From Icerya purchasi (taxonomy: Eukaryota > Arthropoda > Insecta > Hemiptera > Monophlebidae): a stretch of 64,000 nt of DNA. The notes beneath the pieces are model-generated. The model searched no databases. It had not been told where the DNA came from and saw only the letters and a list, made by a program, of their open reading frames with translations. The position numbers were made by a program, and so were the translations under genes. Below are positions 22,721 through 35,754 of the stretch, in pieces. How positions within the stretch are numbered: the first letter of the stretch is position 1; every line of letters begins with the position of its first letter. The stretch is taken from positions 3,100,001-3,164,000 of the forward strand of contig CM077116.1 in NCBI GenBank assembly GCA_039619475.1. Reading direction: 5' to 3'.

Positions 22721-22794
22721 TTACCTATAATCGTTGCAATGCGAATGTTATTGTTGTTTCTGCTTTGCCACCTGATATCAAATTATCCAGTGCC

Positions 22795-23611
22795 TTATAA
22801 CCATAAAGCCCCAAACCCCTAAAACCCAGACAGGCATTCAGTCTGTGTTTTTTTAAACCAACAAACTCTAAATTTCTACAGACAGGTCAGAGTTCTGTGC
22901 GTTATAACCATATAGCTTCAAACCTCTACACATCAGACAGGCCGATTGCCTATGACTAAAACTGCACAACTCCTAAACTGTAGACAGACGAAAGACCTAT
23001 TCATTGTGGTGTACTGGAAAACCGTTTTTATAATTTACTTATTTTTAATAAATTATCGGTACGATTCAATTTATGTATTTATTTATTTCTTTATCTATTT
23101 ATTAACGGGAATCACTCTCTCTTCTTACGAAAATAATAACAAGAATAAATTAAGAAGAGGCCGAAGTTAATTAATAATATAATAATTTTTTTTTTAGAAT
23201 GAACTCTTATACATTAGGACAATTACATTCAATGAGTAAATCAAAACATTTATTACTAATTCTCATAATCAATAAGCAGTGAACAGTATATTAATACTAT
23301 TATAGATACAATTCGTACTGCTATCATGCTCAATAAAGCAACGAAAATCTGAAATATAATAATCAACATTTTTAAAAATAAACATCTTGAATTTTTAACA
23401 TTATCCCGTCCAGGAAGGTGGTGTTCATTTTACTCGTTATAACTGTAGTCAAAACAGTTTGTCTGGGATTTGAGAGTTTGAGGTTTATCGGTTTAAAAAC
23501 ACGGGACTTCGGCCTGACCGGGATTTAGGAGTTTGGGGTTTGTTGGTTTAAAAAAACACAGGCTAAATGTCTCTCTGGGTTTTAGGGGTTTGGGTCTGTA
23601 CGGTTATAAAG
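22795..23611. mobile_element. Small foldback-like element with tandem-unit arms
   Basis: The left arm at 22795-22998 holds about four degenerate units of roughly 53 bp, built on TTATAACC, CCAAACCCCTAAAACCCAGA, CAGGC and CTGTG. The right arm at 23435-23611 holds about three such units in reverse complement (for example GTTTGGGGTTTGTTGGTTT and TTTTAGGGGTTTGGGTCTGT). The spacer is about 436 bp with no recognisable gene. The two arms clearly pair as an inverted repeat. It is analogous to, but not the same sequence as, the large element at 47930-53311. No target-site duplication was found, so ends are approximate. Confidence 0.65.
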
Positions 23612-23624
23612 CACGGGTTAATTT

Positions 23625-23850
23625 GAATTTTCGAAAAAATTGATAACAAATTCGTAATTAGCGACTTCAAAAATCCTCGTATACAATTTTTCGTTAAAAT
23701 TAAAACTTTTTTGACTATTTTGTCCGCCATATTGGATTCGCTATTTTGAATTAACAAAATTTGATGACGGATTCGTAATCAGCGACCTCAAAAACCCGTA
23801 CATACAAATTTTTTACGAAATTGGATTACTCCATACAGGTATGTATTGAA
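23625..23850. repeat. Two tandem copies of a ~130-bp repeat
   Basis: AACAAATTCGTAATTAGCGA (about 23644) recurs as GACGGATTCGTAATCAGCGA (about 23765), each followed by a CTCAAAAA/TTCAAAAA block. The copies are separated by TCCGCCATATTGGATTCGC. Role unknown. Confidence 0.6.
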
Positions 23851-25697
23851 TTTTCTTGTGCTTTACCCCGTTTAAGGGTGAAATTCATGAAAATAATGCT
23901 GAAACACGACAACTTTATTTTTTAATTGTATGTGTTAAAAAATATTTTTCTTTTTTTTTTTTATGTTATTTTATAACTTTTTATTCCATAATTATGACCA
24001 AAAAAAAAGGTGTTTTCACCCCCTGGATAATAGGAGATGCAACTCCACCGCTTAAATCACTGTGGATTACTTGTCCTTTGCACGAGAAATAATTTTCATT
24101 TTGTTTCATAAAAAAATATCGAATTGAAGACGAGATTTTCAGGGGTGAACTTTAGGGGTGGTTTTCACCCCTTGAAACTGCATACAGGTCGATGAAAAAA
24201 AAAACACGTGTCTAATATTTTTTTATACTCTACAGCATATCAAAATCGGCGTTTGACAACTCGTGTACTTTCTTGTGAGAAATGCAATTCCAACAGATGC
24301 CATCGAAGTAACAGGAAACTTAATTCTAATATCAGGCAATTTCCGAAATTGTAAAAGTTTCCAAAACAAAAGCTCGCGCTTTTATACGCAATACCACTTT
24401 TAATTTTTAAGTAGGAATGAAGAAAGTAATAATCATCGCGATTAATTTTTAACTTTGATATAAAATTGTTCTAATCAGAGTTTACAGGCTCTTACAACGC
24501 TGTCGAGCGTTACGCAGTTACGGTAAGCCTAATAATGAACCTGAAGAGAGAGAATATTGCGGTGCAGGTCTTTTTCTCTGTCCGATGATTCGCTGATCCG
24601 CTTCTATTTTCCAGCAAGTATTCCTTTTTCGGTATAACCAAGTTATTACGGATACATAGTATTACATAGGCGCGAGTTACGGGGCAGCTCTGAAAAATCT
24701 ACGAGCCTCTTCTGATTTAGTGGCTAAGCTTTAAAATACCTTTCGAAAAATTTCTTACATCACTCTAAACTCCACATTTGCAGTTTTTTACCGTCTTTTT
24801 AACGACAATGAAAGCAATATACCGGGGTATTATGACGAATTCGAGTGAGATTTTGGTTAAACACATTAAATTCCGAAAAAATTACGCTTTTAAAGTACGA
24901 GTGGAAAATTTCGAAGGCGAGAATTATTAAATATCTCTCGAGCGAGAGTTGAACAAACGTATGTACTAATAAACTATAATACGGCAGCCTTTTGAAGAAA
25001 CAGCCACGAGACCGTGACAATTCCGAATGGATCGTGCGTACGGAAAGACGACAGTTAAAGAGGTGTAAACTATCTGCTATCATTGTTGGCAGATTCGAAA
25101 CCCCAGCGGGGGCTAAATTTTTTCTTATAATTTGCTGAGCGACGGAATTCTGCCGGCAATTAGCATACATTAAAGTATGACAATCCGATAAAGAACGGGG
25201 TTTCAATGCGTGTGTCTTACAATCTTTTGAGACGTAACGCTCTAGTCGTTTTGTAAGACGAAGAGCGGAAACGATACGAGACCGCTTTCAGCAGTACTTC
25301 GCAGAGAGTGCCCTGCGGTAGTTCTCGGGAAAAGATGTAATTTGTTTTAAATTCGCTTCATCAGTCCCAGATAAGGTAAATTCGAAGTAAGACGATGCGC
25401 CCACATTCCAACAGCTGGCTTGTTTACTAACGAAAAACCACTAAGCCAGCCTTTAACATTTACCGAGGAGTACTTAACAAATCAGACCAATTGAATTAGC
25501 GCGCGAGCAAGCGCCGACATTAATCGTAATGAACTGGCCCAATTCGACATTGGCGACAAAGTAGTTTGCGGCGAACGCTATCTTCATTTAAAATTTCGCG
25601 ATGGTAATTTGCCACACACGCGTGTTCTATTCCCGCTTAATGATTAAATAGTTTCGTTCGTATTGTGTTTTTCATCTTTTTGAAATAGGAACAACTA

Positions 25698-25749
<52 letters not shown>

Positions 25750-27540
25750 ATTTCACCGTTCGTCCGTAAATTAACGTAATTTCTCATACGATTTCACGCA
25801 TCCTAGTGTAGACGCGAGGCGTAGAAATTACCAAAAATTCCATTGGAAAATTGAATAACAGCGTATAATGTAATTATCACGAGAGTACAAGACACCCAAC
25901 TTGCAGGACGGTCTGAAAGAAAACTGAGGTAAAAATGAATAATATCGAGACGATAAGAGTGACTCGGAACAGTATTTCACGTGTAGGCGTGAATTCGATA
26001 GATTAATCGATTCGACTCTGCCTACTCGAATGAGTTTTTAGATTTTTTAGATTTTTTTTTAATTTCTCAACTCACTTATTACTTGTCCCGCGAGATTCAT
26101 TTTTGTTTGTGTTATGTAAAATTTTAGATTCTAGGACTGTGTCGAAAAGTAATCAGGAATTATGAAACGTTCTCTCTATTTCACGTTAATCGTTAATCAT
26201 AAATGCGATCAGGAAAAACTGCCGTTTACATTCAATTTATTAATATGTGGTATTGAATTTTTCATTCTACCAGGTATTTTGCATTTTAGATATGGAACAC
26301 CTGGCGCGCGCACGTGAATCTATTGATGGTTTCAACAACTCGAAATTCTTATTTTTTTATTGAATGACGGGTTATTAAAATTGAAGAATTCTCGGTAATT
26401 ACGTGAATCGCAATAAACAACTTCATTCATCATTAAAGCACCTTGTCGCTTCAGCCATTTCATTGACGATGGCCATTTTCTTCCGAAATTCTTCGTGTAC
26501 TGGATAATCGCATAGACTTTTCTACAGATATGTTTGGTTTCCTATTCAACCCTTTCCCTTCAATTCTAGCCTCTGTAATATTTTTTACGAGAAATTATCG
26601 TGCCTTATATTGCATGCCCTATAGTAATGTTACAGTTTTCAGTATGATTTATTTAAATTCATTTTTCATTTATTCCTCTTAGGATTCCATCGTTTGCCTC
26701 CTATTCGTTCTTAAGATGTTCTTGTCGTTCGGTGCTGGATCCGCATTTCCGTTGTGATCTCATTTCCTACGTTGTTATGTTCAATTTTCATGACTGTGGT
26801 TTAGCACTTCAACAAATTTTTTCGCGACTTGCGTGATCTTTTGATGCTATTAAATTCGCGCTTTGTCCTTTTAATGTCTGTTGTTATTCTGTTATCGCGT
26901 TCTCTAGGTAATATCATGTTTTTGTATTACCCCATCGCAAATGGCTATCATTCGTATGTGTTTGCTTTTTTTATTCGTTATATTCTTACTAATCCGGATT
27001 TCTTTTCTTTTCATTAATACATATTCTCTAGAACTAAAAACAAGTTTAAAATGCCAGGCGAGACAAATGGCGATGATATGAGTAGAATTATTTGCTCTGT
27101 ATTATATTTTTAAAAAAGTAATCGGCGATAGCGCGACGATTTAGTAAGACACTTGAGGGATCCGGATAGATTGGAGCTTCTTTTTTACTTCTGAAATGAT
27201 CCACCTTTACTCTTACTGAAAACACTTCTCCGCGACGGGAGGCGCGATCTTAGGTTAGATATGTAAGCGATGTGAGTTTCTGAAAGGACGCGAGTTTCAA
27301 AACTGTAATCTCCGGTTTGGTAGTATCATAACCAGACTGCCGTCAAATATTCTACGTGGAATTATGCTTGGTAATGAACGAACGGCAACAATGTAAAAAC
27401 CAATGAGCAGCTAATTCGCTCTCCAAATATTGTCGTAAACTGACAGAATATTTCATTTAAAAATAATCAGAAATCCCCCTCCCCATGCATTCCGATCTCT
27501 AGCGGTTAAATCATCACACTCTCCATTCTTCTTTAGTATT
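23851..27540. other. Long stretch without recognised genes or transposons
   Basis: Contains CACCCC-rich short inverted motifs at about 24017-24172 (TTTTCACCCC on the plus strand twice, with AGGGGTG copies), a pure CT microsatellite at 25702-25746, and a GC-richer unique block at about 24480-25660. Within the block an E-box CAGCTG with a forkhead-like TTGTTTAC lies at 25410-25425 and several ATTA/TAAT cores follow (25490-25640). No exon, RT or transposase motif was found. The 135-residue minus frame at 24799-25206 is not recognised. Confidence 0.3.
25702..25746. repeat. (CT)n microsatellite
   Basis: About 22 uninterrupted CT units. Confidence 0.95.
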
Positions 27541-27800
27541 TTATTTATTTATGGATTCGTCAACATGGAAATTGGCCCCAGAACAATGGAACAGAGGGGT
27601 AAGAGAGACTCAGCGATAGCTGACAGAAGAGAATCAAGAGCTAGAATAACACAAGGAGAAGGAAGGGAGAGAATGAATGAAGCGCAGTATGGAGTGGGAA
27701 TACCGATTTGTAAAAGGAAGGAATAAAAAGAAGTTTGTTCAGTCGAAAGCGACAAACAACCGAATCAATCTAACCCGAGAGCCTCTTTGACCGTTTCGTG
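27541..27800 (-). mobile_element. LINE 3' end (I/R1-like), minus strand
   Basis: The minus-strand 68-residue stretch (SFYSFLLQIGIPTPYCASFIL, then ALDSLLSAIAESL) is the same C-terminal tail as 44163-44456 (ALYSHLLGLGLPAPFCARYIL ... SFLLAIADRL). An (AAAT)n-like tail lies at 27541-27552. Only the last ~200 bp of the element survive. Confidence 0.65.
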
Positions 27801-30505
27801 TGCAATGGGAACTATGCACAAGTTCTGATGCCATTCACAATTCGAGCGGACCGCGGTGAGAAATACGATTCCTGCTACTTATAAATATAGGAATATATAA
27901 GTAGGGGCTCTCATTACGAAACAAACTTAATTTCGCAATTTCAACCGTTATGCACTGTAGGAAGTCGGTAGCCAGTTTTAGACGACGTGAAGAAACTGAG
28001 GTTATATTTTTTACTTACTCGATAGGGATTTGTCAATGAGATCTGTCGTCAAATTTAATTTTCCAGCCTTTGAATATTTTGTTTTTTAGCCGTATCTATA
28101 AAATAACCGATTTTACTTTTTTCATAAACCGGTTCATATAACTTTCCAACTACAACATATGGCACTTATTGAAACTTGTCCGTGTGACTAATGGGCAACG
28201 TGTCCTAATAGTTCCGGCTTATGTATATAATTGCACTGCTGACATCTCACGCCGGCAAATTTTTTTTGTTTCAATTCTTCCAGACTTGTCAGCAATAGAC
28301 GATTTCTTGACACTATAAGTAGGACTCGTCCAAGGAAAGAAGACCTAGGGCACAGAACTGCAAAGGAGAAGATACCAACCAATAAAAATATGTGTCAAAG
28401 AAAAAGTACGAGAGGAAAGATTGCGCCTGGAGTAGACTCAAGGAAAACTAATGTATAGAATAAGGTAGAAACTAACAACAGAAAGTTGGCAAAGAGGAAA
28501 AATAAAGTGAAACAAAAGTAGCTTTCACAGCTCTACGGATGGCGCATGTAAGGTTGCGAAGTTTTTGCGATTCGAAGCTGCCACCAGTACGACTGTAGCC
28601 GAATAGACGATATTAAGGCTAATTCGGTACTGGAATTATGATGCATAGTGTGCAGTTACACAAAAGCTTTTCCCGTCTGATATACTCGTACTTTAGGTGA
28701 AGTCGTGAAATCGTTTTTTACATTACATTATTTACGTAACGCGAAGTCATAAATAACCTCTATCGTCAGAAGTCTCTACCGAAAATCGTATTTTTTATGG
28801 CTGCTGTATGTAGTAAATTATAATAAATAACAAAAAAATCTGTTGTATTTTTTTCTAAAGGTACAAAACACCGATAGTTTTTAATAGCTGATTAAATAAA
28901 TACGCGAATAATTTAAGAAGCGAACGGAGGTGCCCGGCTCAGGGCTGCTTAGATACTAGTGGTTAAAATATGGAATTGGCGGGGAAAAAACAATTACACG
29001 AATTGTAAAAAGTTCCTCGCGTTCCGGATCGAAAATTGCCGTAACATGTGTTGCTAATATAAACAGACAAATAGCTAAAAGTGAACTAAAAAATTTTCGG
29101 CGATTGTTCGATGCGTAAAGGCGAGTTTTATGTAAAATTGCTTATTTCTTTTTGTTCTTGTTAGTAAAGTGTTGAAATCCTCAACAGACCGAACTATCGA
29201 TTGATAAACATTATTAAAATTTCGTTTGCAAAAGTTAAAATTGAAAATAAGAGAAAACAAAGAATGTAATCGCAGTGAAATGATTACATTCAGTCCGGCG
29301 TATTGACGAATAAGCGCTATCATAAAAAGTGCCGTATAAATTTTTTTCTTGTCAATTTGGAGGACTTTTCGATGGTTAATTACGAATAATACTCTGAGGG
29401 ATTGTGATTTATCTCAACCAGCGTGTTGTTAATCCGTAATAAATTATTTCCTTTTGACATTTTCGGTATCCCATTTGTTGTTTAAAATTCAATTTCTCGT
29501 GTTGTTGCAGAAATAATTTCCCCGATGAAGAAACAGATGTCTAAACTTTCTCCTAGCCAATCAGAACCGTCTGTAAATTTAAAAACTGCAAAAAAAAAAA
29601 AGAACAGGAAAAAAAAATAGAAGCAATTTAACGGGCAGGTTATAAACAGAAAATTGAAAAATAAACATAATTCCGATACTGTCGAAGGAAAGTTAGCGTC
29701 AAATTATTTATGGGCAACCGAAGCGACACATAAATGTAACAGGTACATGGCCGGCAAAAAACTATAAAACGAATTTTTTATCAGAAATGACGAGCGAATT
29801 TATCTTAGTTTCTGAAGTATTCTGAAGTATTCTGAGCTAGAGATATAAAACTTTCATTGAGATCTTTATATATACTTCAAAAATTTACATTCCTTCGCCT
29901 CGACTAAATCGCTTCTCGTTAAGAAGCAGACGTTAACATAGTCGACCCATTTTACATAATATTTATCTATATACGCGCCATTTAGTTATTATTTTCCTAA
30001 CTTTCCAATTTTGCTTATTGCCCGTAGCAGCTTGTATGAAATATACATTATACTATATTTTTTGTTTGCTTTACGGAAAATTTTTACATTACTTAGTTGC
30101 TCCTTTATAACATACGAGACCGCTACTTTATAGTTCGTTTTTTTTTCGTTTACTCGATCGATAAATAATTAACGATAGATTTATGTCGGATCTTGAAAAT
30201 GAAATAAAAACGTCAAATCATAATTTGAAATTTAAAAATTTTAACTTTTTCCTTAGTTTATTTTTACTGGACATGGTGTACAGTAGGTTCGGCTTTTCGT
30301 TCGATTTTTGTTTTAAATTACATATCCACATAAACATTTTAATTTACTGGCCGCTACTTCAATTAAAAAAAAGAAAGGACTCTGATCGACATCTGTTACT
30401 GCCATCTAACCATTATTATATTCCGTTCATTTGCATTTCTTATTGTAATTGCAGAAAAAAGAAATGATTAAGTTTTATATTATTGTGTTCTTTGATATTT
30501 CAGGT
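27801..30505. other. No recognised gene
   Basis: Mixed AT-rich and moderately GC-rich sequence. Short frames (28188-28382 minus with a CxxC..H-like patch; 29075-29323 minus) have no secure family. No repeats matching other parts of the window were found. Confidence 0.35.
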
Positions 30506-30509
30506 TAAA

Positions 30510-30760
30510 TTCATTTTTACCGACTTCAATAAAGAACGGGATATATGTTTGTCGCGTATGTTTATTTTTCCTCCGCGTAACTTGTATCCATATGGACCGA
30601 TTTTAATGATTCTTTGTGTTCATTCGAAAGTGTAACCAGCTGAATGCACCGTTGAGTATAAACACAGACACTCAGTAGTCATCGAAAAACGTGAAAAAAT
30701 ATGGTCCCTTTAGATTATTTTTAGGATTCCCCGTACACATATAGTGTACGGAATCCTAAT
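30510..30760 (+). repeat. Dispersed arthropod-type repeat with terminal hairpin
   Basis: Starts near TTTACCGACTTCAATAAAGA. It contains CTCCGCGTAACTTGTATCC and GGACCGATTTTAATGATTCT, matching the repeats at 2281-2520 and 11930-12140. It ends with a strong hairpin: TTAGGATTCCCCGTACAC (30721-30738) pairs with GTGTACGGAATCCTAA (30744-30759), interrupted only by a CC bulge. Confidence 0.6.
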
Positions 30761-31029
30761 AAGATAGTTCAGAAAGGACAAAAATATTTATTTAAAACAT
30801 GCAATAACCAACGAACGGTTTAACTTATAAACTTCAAAATTTGATCATAAATTACGATTAAACTTATATCTATGACAATTTATGGACCAAAAACCACCGA
30901 CAAAAAAAGAAAGTTCACTGAGTAATAGACCGAGTAAAAACGTTGGGGAAACCAAAACGTATCTCAAACATGTGCATAAAGGACCGCTTTATAGGAAAAA
31001 TATAGCTGAGCTTACAACTTTACATTCAA

Positions 31030-31380
31030 GCCCTTGTGGCGCTGAAAGTTTGAAAGTTTTGAAAAAATTATTTTTTTTTTTAAGGCATGCGATATACCGT
31101 TGGAAAGACTGAAAACCGTATTTCATTTCCTTAACAAAACTTTCAAATTTGACGAAAAGTTGAAAAAAGTACGTGTCCTCCTCTTAGCACCGCCAGTATT
31201 ATAGTTAAAAATTTTGAACAAGGTTAAAATGTACGCACTCCCGTATATTTCTCTGGTTTGGAGCATCCGGGGTTTTAACTTTGAATTTGGACTCTTGAGG
31301 CGTCAAAAGCTCGAAATTTTGGAAAAAATACTTTTTTTCTGGGCATGTGATATATTGTAATGAGAAGGTTATAGATTGTT
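31030..31380. repeat. Divergent ~280-bp-spaced direct duplication
   Basis: GAAAGTTTTGAAAAAATTATTTTTTTTTTTAAGGCATGCGATATA-like sequence at about 31048-31095 is echoed at about 31310-31365 (GAAATTTTGG..., then GGGCATGTGATATATTG). This indicates a two-unit degenerate direct repeat. Noncoding. Confidence 0.5.
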
Positions 31381-31487
31381 GCTGTGCGATAAAGTAATAA
31401 AGTCGTTTTTTCTACGTTATCAAATTAACGCCACGCTGTCTATTGTCCACAAGAGCAGTCGAAAATTTTTTTGCCTAAAAGGAGCGA

Positions 31488-32165
31488 ATACTTTTTTTTT
31501 TTTATTTTATTTTTTTTATTTTTTTTAAATAACATATGGAGAACCCACAAGGCAACCGCCCGTCTGTAGGTTCTCATCACAGTTACAACGTTTATTTGTA
31601 ATAAAGTTACAATCGATCATATACAATTAACCGCTTAACTAACAAATGTGTCACAAAACAAAGTAAAAACAAACGTAATATAAATTTCTACTAAAAATAA
31701 CAGCATAACGCATAATTCAAAATCTAAACAAAACAAGGCAAAACATAATAGCAATTCGTATAGAAACCCAATGCAAGAAAAATGTAAAATAAAAAAAAAT
31801 ATATATATATATAAATAACTGGGAAAAGATAAAAACAAAAAAAAAAAAAAACAAAAAATCACTTATCACATACTCCTTCCACCTCTTTTAGTTGCAATTA
31901 TTGTAGTTGCTCAACAGCCAATTTTTAATTTCTAAGAGGCAATTTTTTTTATTCTTTATTTTTATAATATCCGTCGGAATTTTCCCTAACAAGTCAATCA
32001 GTACAGAGCATCCTTTGTTTTATCAATATAATTATTTATACCTTTAGGCTTAATATATGTAATTTTTGACGAAGCTCTAGTTATCTTCACTATATTCCTA
32101 GTCTTAGGGTCGGGAGGGTTCAGCTTATAATCATATAATATAAATAAATAATACCTTAGTTTAGT
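31488..32165 (-). mobile_element. LINE 3' end, same family as 8.9-9.5 kb (minus)
   Basis: The reverse translation at 32150-31995 gives DYKLNPPDPKTRNIVKIT, then SSKITYIKPKGIN, ending in a stop near 31990. It is the same C-terminus as the relic at 8880-9060. The plus-strand poly-T/A-rich stretch at 31491-31535 would be its poly-A tail and 31540-31990 its 3' UTR. Its CGTTTATTTGTAATAAAGTT resembles the 3' UTR fragment at 10080. 5'-truncated. Confidence 0.55.
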
Positions 32166-32399
32166 GCCAGGTGTAGTTTTAAAGCTGCTAAAAAAGCCTT
32201 CTGGAAGAAATTCCGCTCTTTTTTTTAAAAAATCAGTTTAATCATATTTGGAATATGTCTAGAGCATTTAAATATATCCGTTCTCCGAACTTCCTTCCTC
32301 CTACAATTAGCCTATCGGTAGTCCATTGCCGTTTGTTGATTCCGTCGCTCCAGTGAATGTTCCTAAGATAATGAACTGTATCACTTACCGTTTGTAGAA

Positions 32400-34400
32400 A
32401 AGTCTCCTCCTTACTCGCTTATTGCTGATTTCACCGTGAATGAATTGAAATCTGCTCTTCTGAAACAATCTAGCCCCGAGCCTTGATGGCCATTACTATC
32501 CGCGATCTCAAAAATCTACCTCATTTATCTCTCTGTAGTGTTATTAACCCTTAACTGGTAACGTCATTTTTGGTACCTTTAAATTTCAAATGGTAAGTGA
32601 TCCATCGTTACCATTTAAGAGTTAATATTTTTAATTCTTCTCTTTCCGACGGAATTACTTCCTCTCTTTTTGAAACTCTTTCATTGTTGTTCATATTCAA
32701 AAATGACTTCTCCCTTCGTCCTATCTCCTTAGCTTCGTGATTCAAGAAATTATTTGAAAGTATGTTTAATAGCTGCTTGGTTTGGTGCCTTCAAAACAGC
32801 AATATTTTCCCTTCCAATATGCTCAGCTTTCATACAAGTTTTATTACAACTGATTGGGTCAGTCTTTTTGTGGCGCATTGGCTGCATTTATTAGTGCTGC
32901 CGGTGCTTTCGATAATGTGCACTTTCCACCCTTAGGGATAGAATAGTAGTTATCGACATTTCGACGAAATTCACTTCCACTGCTGTTAACCCTATGCTGT
33001 ATCGTACTATACATGTTAACCCTTCACCGCTCCGTACTAAACAGAATGTATTATATTTCGCGTACTTTCTCAAGGTTTCCGATTAAGTCCTATTTTTTTT
33101 AAATTTATATACTGTTTCTGTTGCGCATCTTTCTGTAAGCTTCCCTTCTTTATTATTTGCCGATGACATAGTACTTTTGTCATGTGCTATAGTGGTCGCG
33201 AAAGAGAAGATTAACCATTCCCTTGTTATAGTATTCTCTCTCTATATTCGAGTCTGTTCAGTTCTCTTAAATTTTTCCCAATGCCAATAATTTTTTTCCG
33301 AGTCAAACATTTAGGTTATCGCTTTCTAACCTAAGCGTCTTTCGTCGAATTCATCCAGTGTTAAGCTTATCCCTATATTTTTCAAAACTGGCATTTTACT
33401 ACCAGGAAAATTGATTTTCTAGTTAAATCTTGTTTGCGTTTTAGCTTTCTCCTCCAATTTTTTCCGATTTTTTGCATTTTCCTAATTTATTCTATCTATC
33501 TCTATCCTTCAATCCTTTTTCTCGATCGGCAGCTATGAACGAATTCCTAAACTCAATTATTTCCCACTCGCAATCTTTTCGTCTTCTTTTCTTTGGTGTC
33601 ACTTTCAGTGCCGAAGTTGCGGCTATCCTACGTTCTGTTATTTATATCTCCTTCCATCGCTCATCTTCCAATTATTGGATTGTTTCCGATTCCATGAACA
33701 CTCTCCAGACCATTTGTTCATCCTCTTTTACTCACTTTTGCGACATTTTCACGTTCTCTTATCCATAATCTTTGCTCATTTCATTCTATGCATACTGCTT
33801 TCAGTACCTAGCCATATGGACATAGGAAATAAGGGATTCCTTAATTCCCTCTGCTACGTCTTCCATTGGTTTTTCTTCAAATTTCTGCTTCTAATCATCC
33901 TCATTTAAAGAATTTCATGGCATAATTTGCTCGGATATTTACGCTATATCATTTTCTACACTTCCTCCTCTTCTATCCGTTCGTTCAACCTAGTATCTCA
34001 TCTTATTCCTGGTTTCGTAACTTTCCGTTGCTCCGCCGCTTTCCCATCACCGCCGTTATTCGTTTGCCTTTCAACTATGTTTTATTATTTTCCTCTCATT
34101 CCTTCCTTGGCTTAACACCTTCTCCACATTGTCCTCTTCATCTAAGTGATGAAGCCTTCTACGATTCTAATCATGTATTTTTTGAATGTCCATCTTTATG
34201 TACCGATCGTTTTATTCTGCATTCCTACTGGTTTCCCGCTTTTTACGTCACACATTATCTTTGCTTGCGCTCTATATCATTCCAGCTCTCAATGAATTTA
34301 TACTATCAATCTCTGACAGAATCTCTAATGATTCTAGGTGGCGGTTTTTCGCAAAAAATAAAAGAAAAAAGAAAAAAAAATCGGTTTAATAGAAGCTAAA
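32400..34400 (+). mobile_element. Long decayed LINE ORF2: RT, RNase H, zinc knuckle
   Basis: This is the longest relic of the I/R1-like family. In order: FTVNELKSALLKQSSP (about 32433-32480, early RT), a degraded middle, LFADDIVLLSC (33153-33185, catalytic box with both aspartates), an RNase H region at 33530-33760 (EVAAILRSVIYISF, then WIVSDSMNTL with the Asp kept), the linker LIPGFVTFRC at about 33990-34035, and the C-terminal CPLHLSDEAFYDSNHVFFEC (34131-34195) with its C..H..C knuckle. An A-rich tail is at 34356-34380. Every block lies in a different frame or is broken by stops, so it is an old inactive copy. The endonuclease and ORF1 are absent or unrecognisable. Confidence 0.75.
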
Positions 34401-35750
34401 CTATATGTTATTATTCGTTTTTAAATGTTTTCCTGAATTATTAAACATTATATTTATATTAGTATACGCATAAAGCACTGGTTTAAACAAATAGTCTGTC
34501 AATAATTATTATTATGTTCTATTTTTGTGGAAGCGAAAACAAAAATAAGACGGCAGCCTGGAGCTTAAGCTATTAGAAGTAAAATTATTATAAACACAAA
34601 TAAACTATTCGTTATATTACGGCGAAGAATTTTTTTATTTTTAATAGAATTACTAAGTGTTTTTTAGTAAGAAGATGATGATTGGAATCATATCTAATAA
34701 GACATCGAAAGAAATAGATAAATGTTAGAAGACAAGCACGAATGCAACGTAAATGCAAAAGAACGGAAGTGGGAAAAGATTATAATAACCAGCTGTTGTA
34801 AATAAAACCGACACCTGTTTTACACCATCGCCCGATACTGCTTTGAGATCACAACTTGGACGTGAAATATAAATAAACAGCCTTTTGTGATGTATATAGT
34901 TCCGCAAGTAAGCAACAAATGAAGACGATTAATATTACTGAACGGTTAAGTATCGGACGGTTTTTTTCCTTCTGTTTGCCTGATTTAATATGTAGTTAGT
35001 CTGTTTACAATGTTATAAACTGGTAGCTCTCCGGCATCTAACATAAATGGATTGCTCTAATACACATTCGTTATTTTATCTTTTTCATTTGTATTTATCA
35101 AGTTTATTTGGTGATATGTTTTTTGAAGTTTCTTCTATTATCAATGGTTTTCATTTTAAGTAGTGATCGTATTTGTTGTTTCTATACATACGATTATTGA
35201 GACACGCGGCAGCGTGTCAAGCCAAGTTCAAGCGAGCGGCCGTATGTATGTATATTTACACGAACCATTTGGAGCCACTTTTAATCCTCTAATAACTCAA
35301 AATCTATACAAACACACGAAATTTGGGTTATTTATTAAGACCCCTTAGATTAGCTAGAACTCTAAATTTCATAAATACAACTCAAACGATTATCGAGATA
35401 TTAACGTCTAAAAATCGTCATTTTTATCACTGACTGACGTATAGATCAAAAAAACCTAACCTACTTCCAGGTGACCTAAAAAGTTGAAATTTGTCGTCCA
35501 GCTGGGTAATTATGTGTATAGAAAGGAAAAAATCAGAAAAAAGTGAAATTTTCATATTTTTTACGTAATTCGTTCGTTTATTTTAATTTAGTTTATTCAG
35601 TTAAATTGCTAGATGTAAAGTTATAAAATTTAAGAAACGCCCGATATAGACGAGTTTCGCTGCATTGGAAAAATAACCGAGTCGCTGATTTTTTAACCGT
35701 TAACATGTTGTTGTTATTTAACTTCGTTCGTTTTGTATGTCCCTTCGAAA
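34401..35750. other. No gene recognised
   Basis: AT-rich. A small perfect GACACGC/GCGTGTC palindrome is at 35200-35219 and a degenerate dispersed-repeat-like block at 35160-35550. Nothing firmly supported. Confidence 0.3.
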
Positions 35751-35754
35751 AAAA

